A DNA stretch of 64,000 nt from Nocardia jejuensis NBRC 103114 (GTDB lineage: Bacteria > Actinomycetota > Actinomycetes > Mycobacteriales > Mycobacteriaceae), in the NCBI RefSeq assembly GCF_001613145.1, contig NZ_BDBU01000045.1, forward strand, positions 1-64,000, read 5' to 3'. The stretch's first letter is position 1. Each line of letters starts with the position of its first letter. The notes under the pieces were generated by a model, which was not told where the DNA came from, ran no database searches, and was given only the letters and a program-made list of their open reading frames with translations. Of the stretch, positions 1 to 8,403 are shown piece after piece. The position numbers were made by a program, and so were the translations under genes.

Positions 1-615
1 ACCGTGGTGGACGAGGAGGGCAATCCCGTCGAGCTCGGCGAGACCGAGGCCAACGGTTACCTGGTCCTGGACCAGCCCTGGCCGTCCATGCTGCGCGGCA
101 TCTGGGGCGACAACGAGCGGTACCGGGAGACCTACTGGGCGCGCTACGGCGCCCAGGGCTGGTACTTCGCCGGTGACGGCGCGAAGCTCGACAAGGACGG
201 CGACCTGTGGGTCCTGGGCCGCGTGGACGACGTCATGAACGTGTCGGGGCACCGTATTTCCACCGCCGAGGTGGAATCCGCGCTCGTGGGTCATTCCGGG
301 GTCGCCGAGGCCGCCGTCGTCGGGGCGAGTGACGAGACCACCGGTCAGGGCATCGTCGCCTTCGTCATCCTCACCGCGGAGGCGAAGGACACCGGAGAGG
401 ACCTGGTCAGCGAGCTCGAGGCCGAGGTCTCCAAGGAGATCAGCCCGATCGCCCGGCCGCGGGAGATCCACGTGGTCCCGGAGTTGCCGAAGACTCGCTC
501 GGGCAAGATCATGCGCCGCCTGCTGCGCGATGTGGCCGAGGGCCGCGAGCTGGGCGACACCTCGACCCTGGTGGACCCCAACGTCTTCGAGGCCATTCGG
601 GCCGGCAAGGCGTAA
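1..615 (+). CDS. acs: acetyl-CoA synthetase, C-terminal part (cut by window edge)
   Basis: This is the last 204 codons of an AMP-forming acetyl-CoA synthetase, which activates acetate to acetyl-CoA through acetyl-AMP in the cytoplasm. The reading frame is open from the first base, so the gene starts outside the window. The C-terminal adenylation subdomain is visible: the GDGAKLDKDGDLWVLGRVDD hinge, followed by the GHRIST stretch. The PKTRSGKIMRRLLRD motif holds the lysine (codon 504-506) that is the acetylation-regulated catalytic lysine in this family. A strong hairpin follows the stop. The position next to an Rv3669-like gene fits acs (Rv3667) of mycobacteria. Confidence 0.95.
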   Translation, partial: TVVDEEGNPVELGETEANGYLVLDQPWPSMLRGIWGDNERYRETYWARYGAQGWYFAGDGAKLDKDGDLWVLGRVDDVMNVSGHRISTAEVESALVGHSGVAEAAVVGASDETTGQGIVAFVILTAEAKDTGEDLVSELEAEVSKEISPIARPREIHVVPELPKTRSGKIMRRLLRDVAEGRELGDTSTLVDPNVFEAIRAGKA

Positions 616-656
616 CCCGAAGCGCCGCACCTGTACACGGCGCGCGACCGATCGAG

Positions 657-690
657 CCGAGGTCCCCGTGAGTCGTCACGGGGGCCTCGG
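657..690 (+). terminator. hairpin terminator after acs
   Basis: Inverted repeat with arms CCGAGGTCCCCGTGA (657-671) and TCACGGGGGCCTCGG (676-690) around a 4-base loop, 40 bases after the acs stop. The stem is complementary apart from one T-G pair. There is no long U-tract, as is usual in actinobacteria. Confidence 0.75.
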
Positions 691-925
691 TTCGTCATAT
701 CGCCGTGAAGTCCGGCCGAGGGTCGGCGTTTTCGTTCTCGATCCGTCGAACCCGACTCCGACCGGGGCGGGTCCGGGTCGGGCGACGGCGGTCGCGCCGA
801 TGACGAGATAAGCCGTTAGAATTGCGTAAGGTGTGCCGGGAAGTCTGGTCGGCGTGCGGTAAGTGCCCGGCCGTTTCTGGTGTGGTGTCGCGTGCCGCTG
901 GTTTCGTCGAACGTCCGGCTGAAGG

Positions 926-2161
926 GTGCACCAGGTGATTGCTCAGGTCCGTTCCGAGTTGACTCGCTATCTACGGACCGAAACATTCGGTGGCGCACTG
1001 CTTCTCATCGCCGCGGCCGGCGCGCTGATCTGGGTCAACTCCCCGTGGGGCGCGAGCTACGACACCATGGTCGACACCGAACTGGCCATCCCCGCACTGC
1101 ATCTGGATCTCACGCTGGCCGACTGGACCAAGGACGGTCTGCTCGCCATCTTCTTCTTCGTCGCGGGGCTCGAACTCAAACGCGAGCTGGTGATCGGCGA
1201 ACTCGCGGACCGCAAGAGCGCCGCCCTGCCGATCATCGCCGCGTTCGGCGGCGTGCTGATGCCCGCGCTGATCGCGATCGGAATCGGCTGGGGCGTGGAG
1301 GGAATGGATCGCGGGTGGGCCATCCCGGTCGCGACCGACATCGCCTTCGCGCTGGCGGTGCTGGCCCTGACCGGATCCCGTATTCCGCCGAGCGCCCGGG
1401 TGTTCCTGCTCAGTCTGGCTGTGGTGGACGATCTCGTCGCCATCATCCTGATCGCGATCCTGTTCACCACCACCCTCGCCGTGCTGTGGCTGCTGATCGC
1501 GGCGGCCTGCTTCGCGGCGTGGGCGTTCGGGCAGCACAAGCGGATCGGCACCCCGTTCCTGTATGTGCCGCTGGCGCTGGTGGCCTGGTACGCGCTGCAC
1601 GAGGCGGGCATCCATCCGACCCTGGCGGGCGTCGGACTCGGCCTGCTGACCCGGGTGCGGCCCGATCCGGGCGAGGACGAGCACTGCGCCCCGGCGGCTC
1701 GGCTCGAGCACCTGTTCCAGCCGATCTCCGCCGCCCTGTGCGTACCGCTCTTCGCGCTGTTCGCCTCGGGCGTGTCGCTCAATTCGGATGTGTTCTCGGA
1801 GCTGTTCACGCACCGGCTCTCCCTGGCGATCATCGTCGGCCTGCTGGTCGGCAAGACGGTCGGAATCTTCGGATTCAGCTGCCTCGCCATCCGGTTGGGG
1901 ATCGCGAAAAAGCCCGGCGATCTCGGTTACCGGGACATGTTCGCCCTGTCGGTACTCGGTGCGATCGGCTTCACCGTTAGCCTCTTGGTGGCAGAACTCG
2001 CACTCGAGGACGTCGGCGACGGCTCCTCGGTCGAGCTCGCGAAAGCGGCGGTGTTGCTGACGTCATTGACGGCTTCACTGGCCGGTTCGGCGCTACTGTT
2101 GCGGCGTGGACGCGCCCATCAGGCGCGCCGTGACGAGCGAGCGCTGCACAATCAAGAGTGA
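926..2161 (+). CDS. nhaA: Na+/H+ antiporter NhaA
   Basis: This is a membrane sodium/proton antiporter for pH and sodium homeostasis. The protein has 411 residues and about a dozen hydrophobic segments, as usual for NhaA. Family motifs are clear: FFFVAGLELKRELVIGEL near residue 77, VATDIAFALAVLAL near 135, and the ion-binding aspartate pair in AVVDDLVAI (D168, D169). The GTG at 926 touches the GAAGG at 921-925. A GTG at 935, nine bases beyond that GAAGG, is an equally good or better start and would shorten the protein by three residues. In M. tuberculosis I do not recall nhaA at this place, so it looks like a local insertion into the conserved acs block. Confidence 0.95.
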   Translation: MHQVIAQVRSELTRYLRTETFGGALLLIAAAGALIWVNSPWGASYDTMVDTELAIPALHLDLTLADWTKDGLLAIFFFVAGLELKRELVIGELADRKSAALPIIAAFGGVLMPALIAIGIGWGVEGMDRGWAIPVATDIAFALAVLALTGSRIPPSARVFLLSLAVVDDLVAIILIAILFTTTLAVLWLLIAAACFAAWAFGQHKRIGTPFLYVPLALVAWYALHEAGIHPTLAGVGLGLLTRVRPDPGEDEHCAPAARLEHLFQPISAALCVPLFALFASGVSLNSDVFSELFTHRLSLAIIVGLLVGKTVGIFGFSCLAIRLGIAKKPGDLGYRDMFALSVLGAIGFTVSLLVAELALEDVGDGSSVELAKAAVLLTSLTASLAGSALLLRRGRAHQARRDERALHNQE

Positions 2162-2200
2162 CTTCGCGGGGCAGTCCCGGGACATGGAAGGGTCGAGCAA

Positions 2201-2731
2201 TTGAGCTTCACACAGGGCGGTAGCGGGCAGGACGGGCGCCGTACCCGCACTATCTCCTCGATTCCGCTGTCCGATGTCGACACTCACGAGTCCGCGACCA
2301 TCGGGCACCTGGTCCGTGACGCGACCGAGCAGATGTCGACGCTGGTACGCGCCGAGGTGGAGCTGGCCAAGGCCGAGGTGACCGGCGAGATCAAGAAGGG
2401 GCTGCAGGGCAGCGTCTTCTTCATCGGCGCACTGACCGTCCTGCTGTTCAGCTCGTTCTTCTTTTTCTTCTTCCTGGCGGAACTGCTGGACGTGTGGGTG
2501 TATCGCTGGCTGGCGTTCCTCATCGTGTTCCTGCTGATGATCGTCACGACGGTCGCGCTGGGCCTGCTGGGCTATCTGAAGGTTCGCAAACTGCGCGCGC
2601 CGGAGAAGACCATCGAATCGCTGAAAGAGGCGAAGACGGTGCTGCCCAGTGTTTCTTTCGATCGACACCGTGGTGCCGGTGCGGACCGGACCGTCGATGC
2701 CACGGCCGACTTCGGTAAGCACCGGGCCTAG
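2201..2731 (+). CDS. phage-holin-family (Rv3669-like) membrane protein
   Basis: A 176-residue protein with a cytoplasmic N-terminal part, an amphipathic helix rich in Glu/Lys (residues 42-66), and two hydrophobic segments (about 71-97 and 102-126, the first with a run of seven Phe). A charged C-terminal tail follows. This layout is that of the actinobacterial putative holin superfamily III (DUF1469-type) proteins, whose role in cells is not established. The TTG start at 2201 is preceded by GGAAGG at 2186-2191. The next gene starts 24 bases after the stop, so it is probably co-transcribed with the hydrolase, as in the mycobacterial Rv3669-ephE pair. Confidence 0.8.
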   Translation: MSFTQGGSGQDGRRTRTISSIPLSDVDTHESATIGHLVRDATEQMSTLVRAEVELAKAEVTGEIKKGLQGSVFFIGALTVLLFSSFFFFFFLAELLDVWVYRWLAFLIVFLLMIVTTVALGLLGYLKVRKLRAPEKTIESLKEAKTVLPSVSFDRHRGAGADRTVDATADFGKHRA

Positions 2732-2754
2732 ATCTTCGATTACGCTTCCTCGGC

Positions 2755-3735
2755 GTGTCGTCGATTACTCCCCCGGATCCGTCCGCAGTCCGCTACGACG
2801 GACCGTGGATCCATCGGGATGTGCATGCCAACGGCATTCGCTTCCATGTGGTGGAGGCCGATCCTGCCGCCGGCGGGCCGGCAATGCCTACCGCCGGCGG
2901 GCCGGCCTTCGCGGACCCGGAAGCTCCCCTGGTCGTGCTGCTGCACGGCTTCGGTGACTTCTGGTGGTCGTGGCGGCATCAGCTGACCGGACTCGCCGAG
3001 CGCGGCTTCCGGACCGTCGCGGTGGACCTGCGCGGGTACGGCGACAGCGACAAACCGCCGCGCGGCTACGACGGCTGGACGCTCGCCGGTGACATCGCCG
3101 GGCTGATCCGCGCACTCGGGTACACCGAGGCGACCCTGGTCGGCCACGCCGAGGGCGGACTGGTCTGCTGGGCGACGGCGGTGCTGCATCCGCGCGTGGT
3201 GCGCTCCATCGCGCTGGTGTCCTCACCGCATCCGGCGTCGCTGAAGCGAACCATCCTGCGGGACAAGGCACAGCGCGCCGCGTGGCTGCCGAACTTCCTG
3301 CGCTATCAGCTCCCGCGCTACGGCGAGCGCCTGCTCACCACCGCCGACGGCGCGGAGATCGAGCGCCTGATGCGTCAGCGGGCGGGCGAACACTGGTCCA
3401 CCACTCCGGAATTCGCGGACACGGTCGCGCGCCTGCGCACGGCCATCCAGATTCCGGGCGTCGCGCACTGTGCGCTGGAGTACCAGCGCTGGGCCTTCCG
3501 CAGCCAATGGCGGCCCGACGGTGCGCGTTTCATGGCGACGATGCGCGAGCCGGTGCGCATCCCGGTGCTGTCGATGTACGGCGACCGCGACCGCTACATC
3601 TTCGCGAGCACCATCCGACGGGGTCTGCGATTGTCCCCCGCGCGCCATGTGGTCCCCATCCCGGATTCGGGTCACTACGCCCACCAGGAGAACCCCGACA
3701 TCGTCACCGCCGAGATCGCGAAACTCCTCGCCTGA
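2755..3735 (+). CDS. ephE: alpha/beta-hydrolase, EphE-like (nucleophile position is Ala)
   Basis: A 326-residue alpha/beta-hydrolase-fold protein related to the epoxide-hydrolase-like EphE of mycobacteria. The oxyanion-hole motif LLHGFGDFWWSWRHQL lies at about 62-77, an acidic turn at MYGDRDRY, and the expected catalytic His in PDSGHYAHQEN. The nucleophile elbow reads VGHAEGG (residues 129-135), with alanine at residue 132 where hydrolases carry Asp, Ser or Cys. Catalysis by the usual mechanism is therefore doubtful. A short internal repeat (AAGGPAMPTAGGPA, about residues 38-51) lies before the core and seems a local insertion. It is convergent with marP, as in M. tuberculosis (Rv3670/Rv3671c), which is the main basis for the symbol. 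Confidence 0.8.
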   Translation: MSSITPPDPSAVRYDGPWIHRDVHANGIRFHVVEADPAAGGPAMPTAGGPAFADPEAPLVVLLHGFGDFWWSWRHQLTGLAERGFRTVAVDLRGYGDSDKPPRGYDGWTLAGDIAGLIRALGYTEATLVGHAEGGLVCWATAVLHPRVVRSIALVSSPHPASLKRTILRDKAQRAAWLPNFLRYQLPRYGERLLTTADGAEIERLMRQRAGEHWSTTPEFADTVARLRTAIQIPGVAHCALEYQRWAFRSQWRPDGARFMATMREPVRIPVLSMYGDRDRYIFASTIRRGLRLSPARHVVPIPDSGHYAHQENPDIVTAEIAKLLA

Positions 3736-3972
3736 GACCGGATTCGGCTGCCCGCCGGACGATTCGCCCGGCGCGGTGCCCGCGCCGACCTCACTCCGAC
3801 GGCGACGGAAACGACCGATCGCTGCCGGGCGGCGGTCGGCCTCTCCGGGGCGGAACCGGGCGATCAGGATGGGATCGGCGCGGGCTTCGGCCACCGCGAA
3901 GCAGCGGCCGGTTCGACTCACCAGCAGGGCAATCACCGCGCGAGGCGCGACAGATCACGGCACACAACGAGA

Positions 3973-4012
3973 TTCGGCCCGGTGCGACTGCACGCAGTCA
4001 CACCGGGCCGAA
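3973..4012. terminator. bidirectional terminator between ephE and marP
   Basis: Arms TTCGGCCCGGTG (3973-3984) and CACCGGGCCGAA (4001-4012) are perfectly complementary, with an inner ACTG/CAGT extension. It lies between the two convergent stop codons. The remaining 3736-3972 stretch shows no gene or other structure that I can support. Confidence 0.75.
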
Positions 4013-4029
4013 GCCGGTTCAGCGCTCGG

Positions 4030-5223
4030 TCAGCTCAGCACGCAGCTGCCGGTGCCCACGGCCTCCGACACTCCGGGCGCCGCAGTCACTTCCGGACGCA
4101 CCTCGTCGAGGGTCAGCACGTAGCCGGTGTCGTCGTCGGTGACGGCCGCGCCGAATACCACGCCCATGATGTTGCCGTCGGTGTCGACCAGCGGACCGCC
4201 GGAGTTGCCCGCCCGCACCTGACCGCGAATCGTGTACACCTCGCGCTGCACGTTGTTGTCGCGGTAGATGTTGGGGCCCTTGAGGTCCAGCGTCTCGCGG
4301 ACCCGGGCAGCGCTGGCCGTATAGCGCCCGCCGCCCGGATAGCCGAGCACGATGGCGCTCTCGCCCGACTTGGCGGCGCTGGGGGCCAGCGGGATCGGCT
4401 GCTCCGCGAGTCCGGGCACCGCGAGGATCGCGATGTCCTTGGACGGGTCGAACAGCACCACGGTCGCGGTGAGCGGCCCGCGCGCACTGTCCACGCTGAC
4501 GCTGGCGGTGCCCGCGACCACGTGCGCGTTGGTCATGATGCGCTCGGGCGCGACGACGAAGCCCGAACCCTCCAGCTGCCGTTGGCAACTGGGCGCGATA
4601 CCGCGAATGCGCAGCACCTTGGACTGCAGCGACTGCGCGACCGGCAGCTGCAGCACCGAGCCGTCGGGCGGCTCGACCGCCGCGATCGGCACCCGGCCGA
4701 ACGGCCCGATCACGTCCGGCAGCCCGGAGGTGTTGAGCAGGTTGGAGAATTCGTTGGGGACCTTGCGCAGCCAGTCCGGCGCGACATGGTCCACATTGAT
4801 CAGAACCTGAGAGTTCTTGACCGCGGCCGCGATTCCCGGTTGCGAGGAGTTGGTCAGCGGCAGTGCCAGCAGCCACGCGGTGGCCAGCACCGCGACCGCC
4901 TGCAGACCCGCGCCCACTACGCTGTCCACGCTGCGCATGAACGGATCGCGCATACCGCTGCGCGCGGCGCGCCCGAGCACCATGCCCGCGACCTCGCCGA
5001 CGATCACCAGCGCCACGATGAGCAGCACGCCCACCAGCACGCGACTGCGGCCCTCGCTCAGATGGATCAGTATGTGCGGCGCGATCAGGATGCCCGCGAC
5101 CGCGCCGAGCACCACGCCCAGGAAGGCGAGCGCCGACGCCACCGCACCCTGACGCCACCCGGAGGTGGCTGCCAGCAGTGCGAGTATCACGATCCCGATA
5201 TCGAGCCAGCCCGAGGCGCTCAT
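4030..5223 (-). CDS. marP: periplasmic acid-resistance serine protease MarP
   Basis: This is a membrane-anchored chymotrypsin-like serine protease. In mycobacteria MarP is needed for acid and oxidative-stress resistance and cleaves a peptidoglycan hydrolase. The N-terminal 125 residues hold four hydrophobic segments of the colicin-V-production type. The protease domain follows, with the triad His234 (TNAHVVAG), Asp263 (DPSKDIAIL) and Ser341 (RAGNSGGPL). Two cysteines, C213 and C394, match the disulfide described for the mycobacterial enzyme. The length of 397 residues equals the mycobacterial one. Its ATG overlaps the stop of the NUDIX gene by four bases (ATGA), so the two are translationally coupled. 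Confidence 0.95.
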   Translation of the reverse strand: MSASGWLDIGIVILALLAATSGWRQGAVASALAFLGVVLGAVAGILIAPHILIHLSEGRSRVLVGVLLIVALVIVGEVAGMVLGRAARSGMRDPFMRSVDSVVGAGLQAVAVLATAWLLALPLTNSSQPGIAAAVKNSQVLINVDHVAPDWLRKVPNEFSNLLNTSGLPDVIGPFGRVPIAAVEPPDGSVLQLPVAQSLQSKVLRIRGIAPSCQRQLEGSGFVVAPERIMTNAHVVAGTASVSVDSARGPLTATVVLFDPSKDIAILAVPGLAEQPIPLAPSAAKSGESAIVLGYPGGGRYTASAARVRETLDLKGPNIYRDNNVQREVYTIRGQVRAGNSGGPLVDTDGNIMGVVFGAAVTDDDTGYVLTLDEVRPEVTAAPGVSEAVGTGSCVLS

Positions 5224-5942
5224 AACGTCATCCCTACCGCGGCCAACGACGCCTGCAGATCACGTACGTCGTGATGATCCCATTCCAGTTCCCACCCGGA
5301 TACCGCGAGCAACCCGGCGAGCACGCCACCGGTGAAGCCCCACACCAGCATTCCGTCGACCTCGAATGCCGGACCCATGTACCCGAGCGGATGTCTTACC
5401 ACGAACCGGTTGGCCGGATCGATGAGTTCGGTGATCGGCACCCGCGCGACACGGGCAGCCTCGGTCTCGCTCACCACTCCGACCGCGCCCGGCGTGCGCC
5501 AGTACGCGACGATGGGCGTCACATCGAATCGCGAGGGCGGCACGAAGATCTTGGGCAGCACCGCGATCGGTTCCACCCCGGCCGGATCGAGCCCGGTCTC
5601 CTCCTGCGCTTCGCGCAGCGCGGTGCCGATCGGCCCGTCGTCCCCGGGTTCGACGCCGCCGCCGGGGAAGGCGACCTGACCGCCGTGCTGCCGCAGGGTC
5701 GCGGCGCGCTGGGTCAGGAGTACGTCGGCGTCCTCGGGCAGTCCGCCCGGCGCCTGCTCGTCCGACTCCTGCGATCCACCGAAAAGCACCAGCACCGAGG
5801 CCTGCCGGGGCCGAGCCGCGGCAGCGGCGAAGCGGCGCATGGTGGTTCGCCGCAGCACCGGATTGACTCCGGTCGGATCCGCGGGGTCGTGCTCGGCCAC
5901 ACCGCGCAACCACTCCGGAATCCCGTTGGCCTCGAGCCTCAT
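5220..5942 (-). CDS. NUDIX hydrolase, CoA-pyrophosphatase type (Rv3672c-like)
   Basis: A 240-residue NUDIX hydrolase. The segment LLTQRAATLRQHGGQVAFPG (residues 75-94) is the signature of the CoA-type subfamily, which cleaves CoA and acyl-CoA to phosphopantetheine and adenosine 3',5'-bisphosphate. The NUDIX box runs from residue 95 to 117 and ends REAQEETGL. Its first acidic position is Asp where the consensus has Glu. The catalytic EExG is intact. The gene is coupled to marP by an ATGA overlap, and its own ATG overlaps the TGA of a degenerate tlpA copy, an old gene-gene coupling preserved in the sequence. Confidence 0.88.
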   Translation of the reverse strand: MRLEANGIPEWLRGVAEHDPADPTGVNPVLRRTTMRRFAAAAARPRQASVLVLFGGSQESDEQAPGGLPEDADVLLTQRAATLRQHGGQVAFPGGGVEPGDDGPIGTALREAQEETGLDPAGVEPIAVLPKIFVPPSRFDVTPIVAYWRTPGAVGVVSETEAARVARVPITELIDPANRFVVRHPLGYMGPAFEVDGMLVWGFTGGVLAGLLAVSGWELEWDHHDVRDLQASLAAVGMTL

Positions 5943-6170
5943 ACCGACACTGCCTTCACCACTGCGGACGTACTCACGACGGCACGGACCGTGACACTCG
6001 CCACCACCCCGTCCGGTGATCGATGGGTCACGATCGCGGGGTTCGCGGGCACGCTGATGAGCGGACCGTTCGAGGTCCGGACGGAAACGGTGATCGGGCG
6101 CTGGTCGGCGGTCGCAATGAGCTTGTGCACCTGGATGTTCGGGCTCTCTGTTCCGGGTAGGTGAATGAAC
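5939..6170 (-). pseudogene. degenerate second copy of the TlpA-like gene 3' end
   Basis: This stretch is not part of the neighbouring genes, but its minus strand resembles the 3' third of the adjacent TlpA-like gene (about 6364-6497). The peptide IHLPGTESPNIQVHK corresponds to IHLPGVEDPNIKVRK, and RSPDGVVASVTVRAVV to RPDGTVAKVVVRAFT. At DNA level CTTGTGCACCTGGATGTTCG (6122-6141) matches CTTGCGCACCTTGATGTTCG. The catalytic CxxC half is missing. A TGA at 5939-5941 still overlaps the NUDIX ATG. I infer a tandem duplication of tlpA in which the copy next to the NUDIX gene decayed. The rest of the gap, 6171-6309, holds nothing I can identify. Confidence 0.65.
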
Positions 6171-6309
6171 GAGCTGCCCCCCGCACTGTCGCGCACATTA
6201 CTCGAGGTGGCCGCCGATCGGCCAGCGGAGCCGGATTTCCCGGCGTCGTGGCGCGCTGCGAGACCCCCGAACCGCACGCCGAACCCGTCGATGCCCGCCT
6301 CGGCGGACC

Positions 6310-6951
6310 TCACGCCCGAACGCCCAACTCGGCGGCGACGGTATCGGAAATGTCCTGCACGCTGGTGAAAGCGCGCACCACGACCTTCGCGACGGTGCCG
6401 TCCGGGCGCAGCAGCACCGAGATCGGCAGCACCGCGGGCGCGCCGAGAGCCTTGCGCACCTTGATGTTCGGATCCTCGACGCCCGGCAGGTGGATGCCGA
6501 GGCCCTCGAGCCGGGACAACCCCTTGGCGCTGCCGGGATCGCTGTGCACGGTCAGGACCGTGATCGCGCCGGCCGCCTGCTCGGAGAACTGTTGCAGCAG
6601 CGGCAGTTCCTCCGCGCACGGCCCACACCAGTAGGCCCACAGATTGAGCAGGGCGGGTTTCCCGGCCAGCGCGCCGGTCAGATCGACCGGGCGGCCGTCG
6701 GCCAGGCAGTTCAGCGTGATGCCGCGCAGCGGACCGTCCCCCACCGACGCCCCGGAGGGAGCCGGGCAGTCCGCGAGCGCGGCCCGCGCACGCTCACCCG
6801 GCGCGATCGGGCTCTCGGCCGGAGTGGTGACGCCGCCGCCGGATTGCGCGTCGTCACCGCCGCGCGGCCACACCGCCACCGCGAGCGCGAGGACAGCGAC
6901 CAGCCCCGCGAGCACCCAGCGCCACCGGTTGCCGTTCGGTGTGCCGGTCAC
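6310..6951 (-). CDS. TlpA/ResA-like membrane-anchored thioredoxin (Rv3673c-like)
   Basis: A 213-residue thiol-disulfide protein of the TlpA/ResA class, expected outside the membrane. Residues 11-27 form one membrane anchor, followed by a Pro/Gly-rich linker and a thioredoxin fold. The active site is WCGPC (residues 108-112) in LLNLWAYWCGPCAEELP. Two further cysteines (62 and 82) lie before it. The GTG start at 6949-6951 overlaps the nth TGA in a GTGA, so nth, this gene and probably the NUDIX and marP genes form one minus-strand operon. Reading further upstream is open but Arg-rich and unlike the family, so the GTG was preferred. A decayed duplicate of its 3' part lies just downstream. Confidence 0.88.
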   Translation of the reverse strand: MTGTPNGNRWRWVLAGLVAVLALAVAVWPRGGDDAQSGGGVTTPAESPIAPGERARAALADCPAPSGASVGDGPLRGITLNCLADGRPVDLTGALAGKPALLNLWAYWCGPCAEELPLLQQFSEQAAGAITVLTVHSDPGSAKGLSRLEGLGIHLPGVEDPNIKVRKALGAPAVLPISVLLRPDGTVAKVVVRAFTSVQDISDTVAAELGVRA

Positions 6952-7772
6952 AACCCCACCAGCTCGAGCAGATGCTCGGTCTCGGGTCCCTTGATCAGGG
7001 CGGCGGCGGTGGCGGGATCGGTCGGTCCGGCGCCGTAGGACGGGCAGTCCTTGGCCAGGACGCAGGCGCCGCACGCGGGTTTGCGGGCATGGCAGACCCG
7101 GCGGCCGTGGAAGATCACCCGGTGCGAGAGCATCGTCCACTCCTTGCGCTCGATGAGCGCGCCGACGATGTGCTCGACCTTGACCGGATCCTCCTCTTGC
7201 GTCCAGTTCCAGCGCCTGACCAGCCGCCCGAAGTGGGTGTCGACGGTGATGCCGGGGACGCCGAAGGCATTGCCCAGAACCACATTGGCGGTCTTGCGCC
7301 CGATCCCGGGCAGGGTGACCAGATCCTCGAGGGTGTTCGGCAGTTCACCGTCGTACCGCTCGACGAGCGCCTGCCCGAGACCGATCAGCGAGTTGGTCTT
7401 GTTCCGGAAGAATCCGGTCGGGCGGATGTATTCCTCCATCTCGGCCCGGTCGGCTCCGGCGTAGTCCTGTGCGCTCCGATACTTGGCGAAAAGCGCCGGT
7501 GTGGTCTGATTCACACGCACATCGGTGCATTGCGCGGAAAGGATTGTCGCGACCGCCAATTCGAGTGGGGTCGTAAAGTCCAGCTCACAGTGCGCATCGG
7601 GGAAGGCAAGGGCCAGTGTTCGATTCATCCGGCGGGCCCGCCGCACCAGCCCGGTGGGCGTCTCCTTGGCTCGCGCGTTCTTCTTCACCGCCGCGCGGGG
7701 CTCGGGGGGCGCGGCCACCGACTCGGCCGAGGTAGGCAGGGCGCTGACCGCGCTGGATTCGGAGACACGCAC
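6948..7772 (-). CDS. nth: endonuclease III
   Basis: A base-excision-repair DNA glycosylase/AP lyase for oxidised pyrimidines. The helix-hairpin-helix LPGIGRKTANVVLG carries catalytic Lys160, and Asp178 sits in VDTHFGRLVRR. The C-terminal 4Fe-4S cluster cysteines are 226, 233, 236 and 242 (C-x6-C-x2-C-x5-C). The GTG start gives 274 residues, about 40 more than typical, through an Ala/Ser-rich N-terminal extension. A start nearer MNRTLALAFP (residue 49) is possible. It is the first gene of the nth-tlpA-NUDIX-marP operon, as in M. tuberculosis Rv3674c-Rv3671c. Confidence 0.95.
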   Translation of the reverse strand: MRVSESSAVSALPTSAESVAAPPEPRAAVKKNARAKETPTGLVRRARRMNRTLALAFPDAHCELDFTTPLELAVATILSAQCTDVRVNQTTPALFAKYRSAQDYAGADRAEMEEYIRPTGFFRNKTNSLIGLGQALVERYDGELPNTLEDLVTLPGIGRKTANVVLGNAFGVPGITVDTHFGRLVRRWNWTQEEDPVKVEHIVGALIERKEWTMLSHRVIFHGRRVCHARKPACGACVLAKDCPSYGAGPTDPATAAALIKGPETEHLLELVGL

Positions 7773-7863
7773 GCGTCCACCTTACGGAACCGGTGTGACG
7801 CGACAACCGGGTCGAGCAGAGGCCGTGTTCCATCTGAGACCTTGGCCGTGTTTACTCCTCGCT

Positions 7864-8103
7864 ATGCAAGGACTCGCTGTTGTGCTGTTTCCGATAGCGC
7901 TGATGCTGTTCGCATTGGTGATGGAACGGGTCGAGAATCGGCTGCGCAAGCTGCTCGAACCCGATCCGGAGGTTCAGCAGTATCTCGACCGTGCCACGAA
8001 TGCCGAGGTCAGCGACCTGACCAAACTGGGACTTCCCGCCGCGGCGGCGCGTCCGCGCCGGACTCGCCCGGCCAAGGGGCTGGATGTCGCTCAGGCGAGC
8101 TGA
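7864..8103 (+). CDS. small membrane protein (Rv3675-like)
   Basis: A 79-residue protein with one N-terminal hydrophobic helix (VVLFPIALMLFALVMERVE) followed by an acidic then Arg/Lys-rich cytoplasmic tail. No enzymatic motif is seen. The ATG at 7864 begins directly at the hydrophobic stretch, and only a weak ribosome binding site precedes it. It lies between nth and crp, divergent from nth, the position of the uncharacterised membrane protein Rv3675 in M. tuberculosis, although shorter. Function unknown. Confidence 0.7.
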   Translation: MQGLAVVLFPIALMLFALVMERVENRLRKLLEPDPEVQQYLDRATNAEVSDLTKLGLPAAAARPRRTRPAKGLDVAQAS

Positions 8104-8210
8104 GCCCGCCCGAGCATCGGCTTTCCGGTCGCGGCCGCCGCCGCACCGAATCCGACCCGCTGCGTTATGGCCCGGTCAGGGCGATGAAATGGTTCCCGAA
8201 TGTCCCTGCG

Positions 8211-8308
8211 GCGTGTCGTCGCACTAGGCTTTTGCGTGTCGCCACTTTCTTGTCTGCGTGTCGCGTAATTCACCTCCGCGTGTCGGAGAATGAGCACGTT
8301 GCGTGGTG
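8211..8308. repeat. five GCGTGTCG elements with 22-23 base spacing upstream of crp
   Basis: The 8-mer GCGTGTCG begins at 8211, 8234, 8256 and 8278, and a degenerate copy (GCGTGGTG) begins at 8301. The spacing is 23, 22, 22 and 23 bases, about two turns of the helix, so all copies face the same side of the DNA. The array fills most of the gene-free 8104-8403 stretch before crp. This looks like a multi-site operator. No known regulator is recognised. Confidence 0.6.
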
Positions 8309-8403
8309 TCTATCACTACCCGGCGGTATTGCAAAGTAGACTGCACTGTCGGCCGAGCTCGCTTCGGTCCAGAACAGAGCCATTTCCCATAAGGAGCACA
8401 TTC

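Noticed and set aside
2201..2731. Phage holin as evidence of a prophage
   Set aside because: The family name is historical; the gene is a conserved chromosomal neighbour of ephE in mycobacteria.
8300..8320. CRP autoregulation site before crp
   Set aside because: TGGTGTCTATCACT has the wrong spacing for TGTGA-N6-TCACA.
8290..8403. Longer start of crp
   Set aside because: The GTG at 8404 has an ideal ribosome binding site and gives the exact family length; the upstream part lies in the repeat array.
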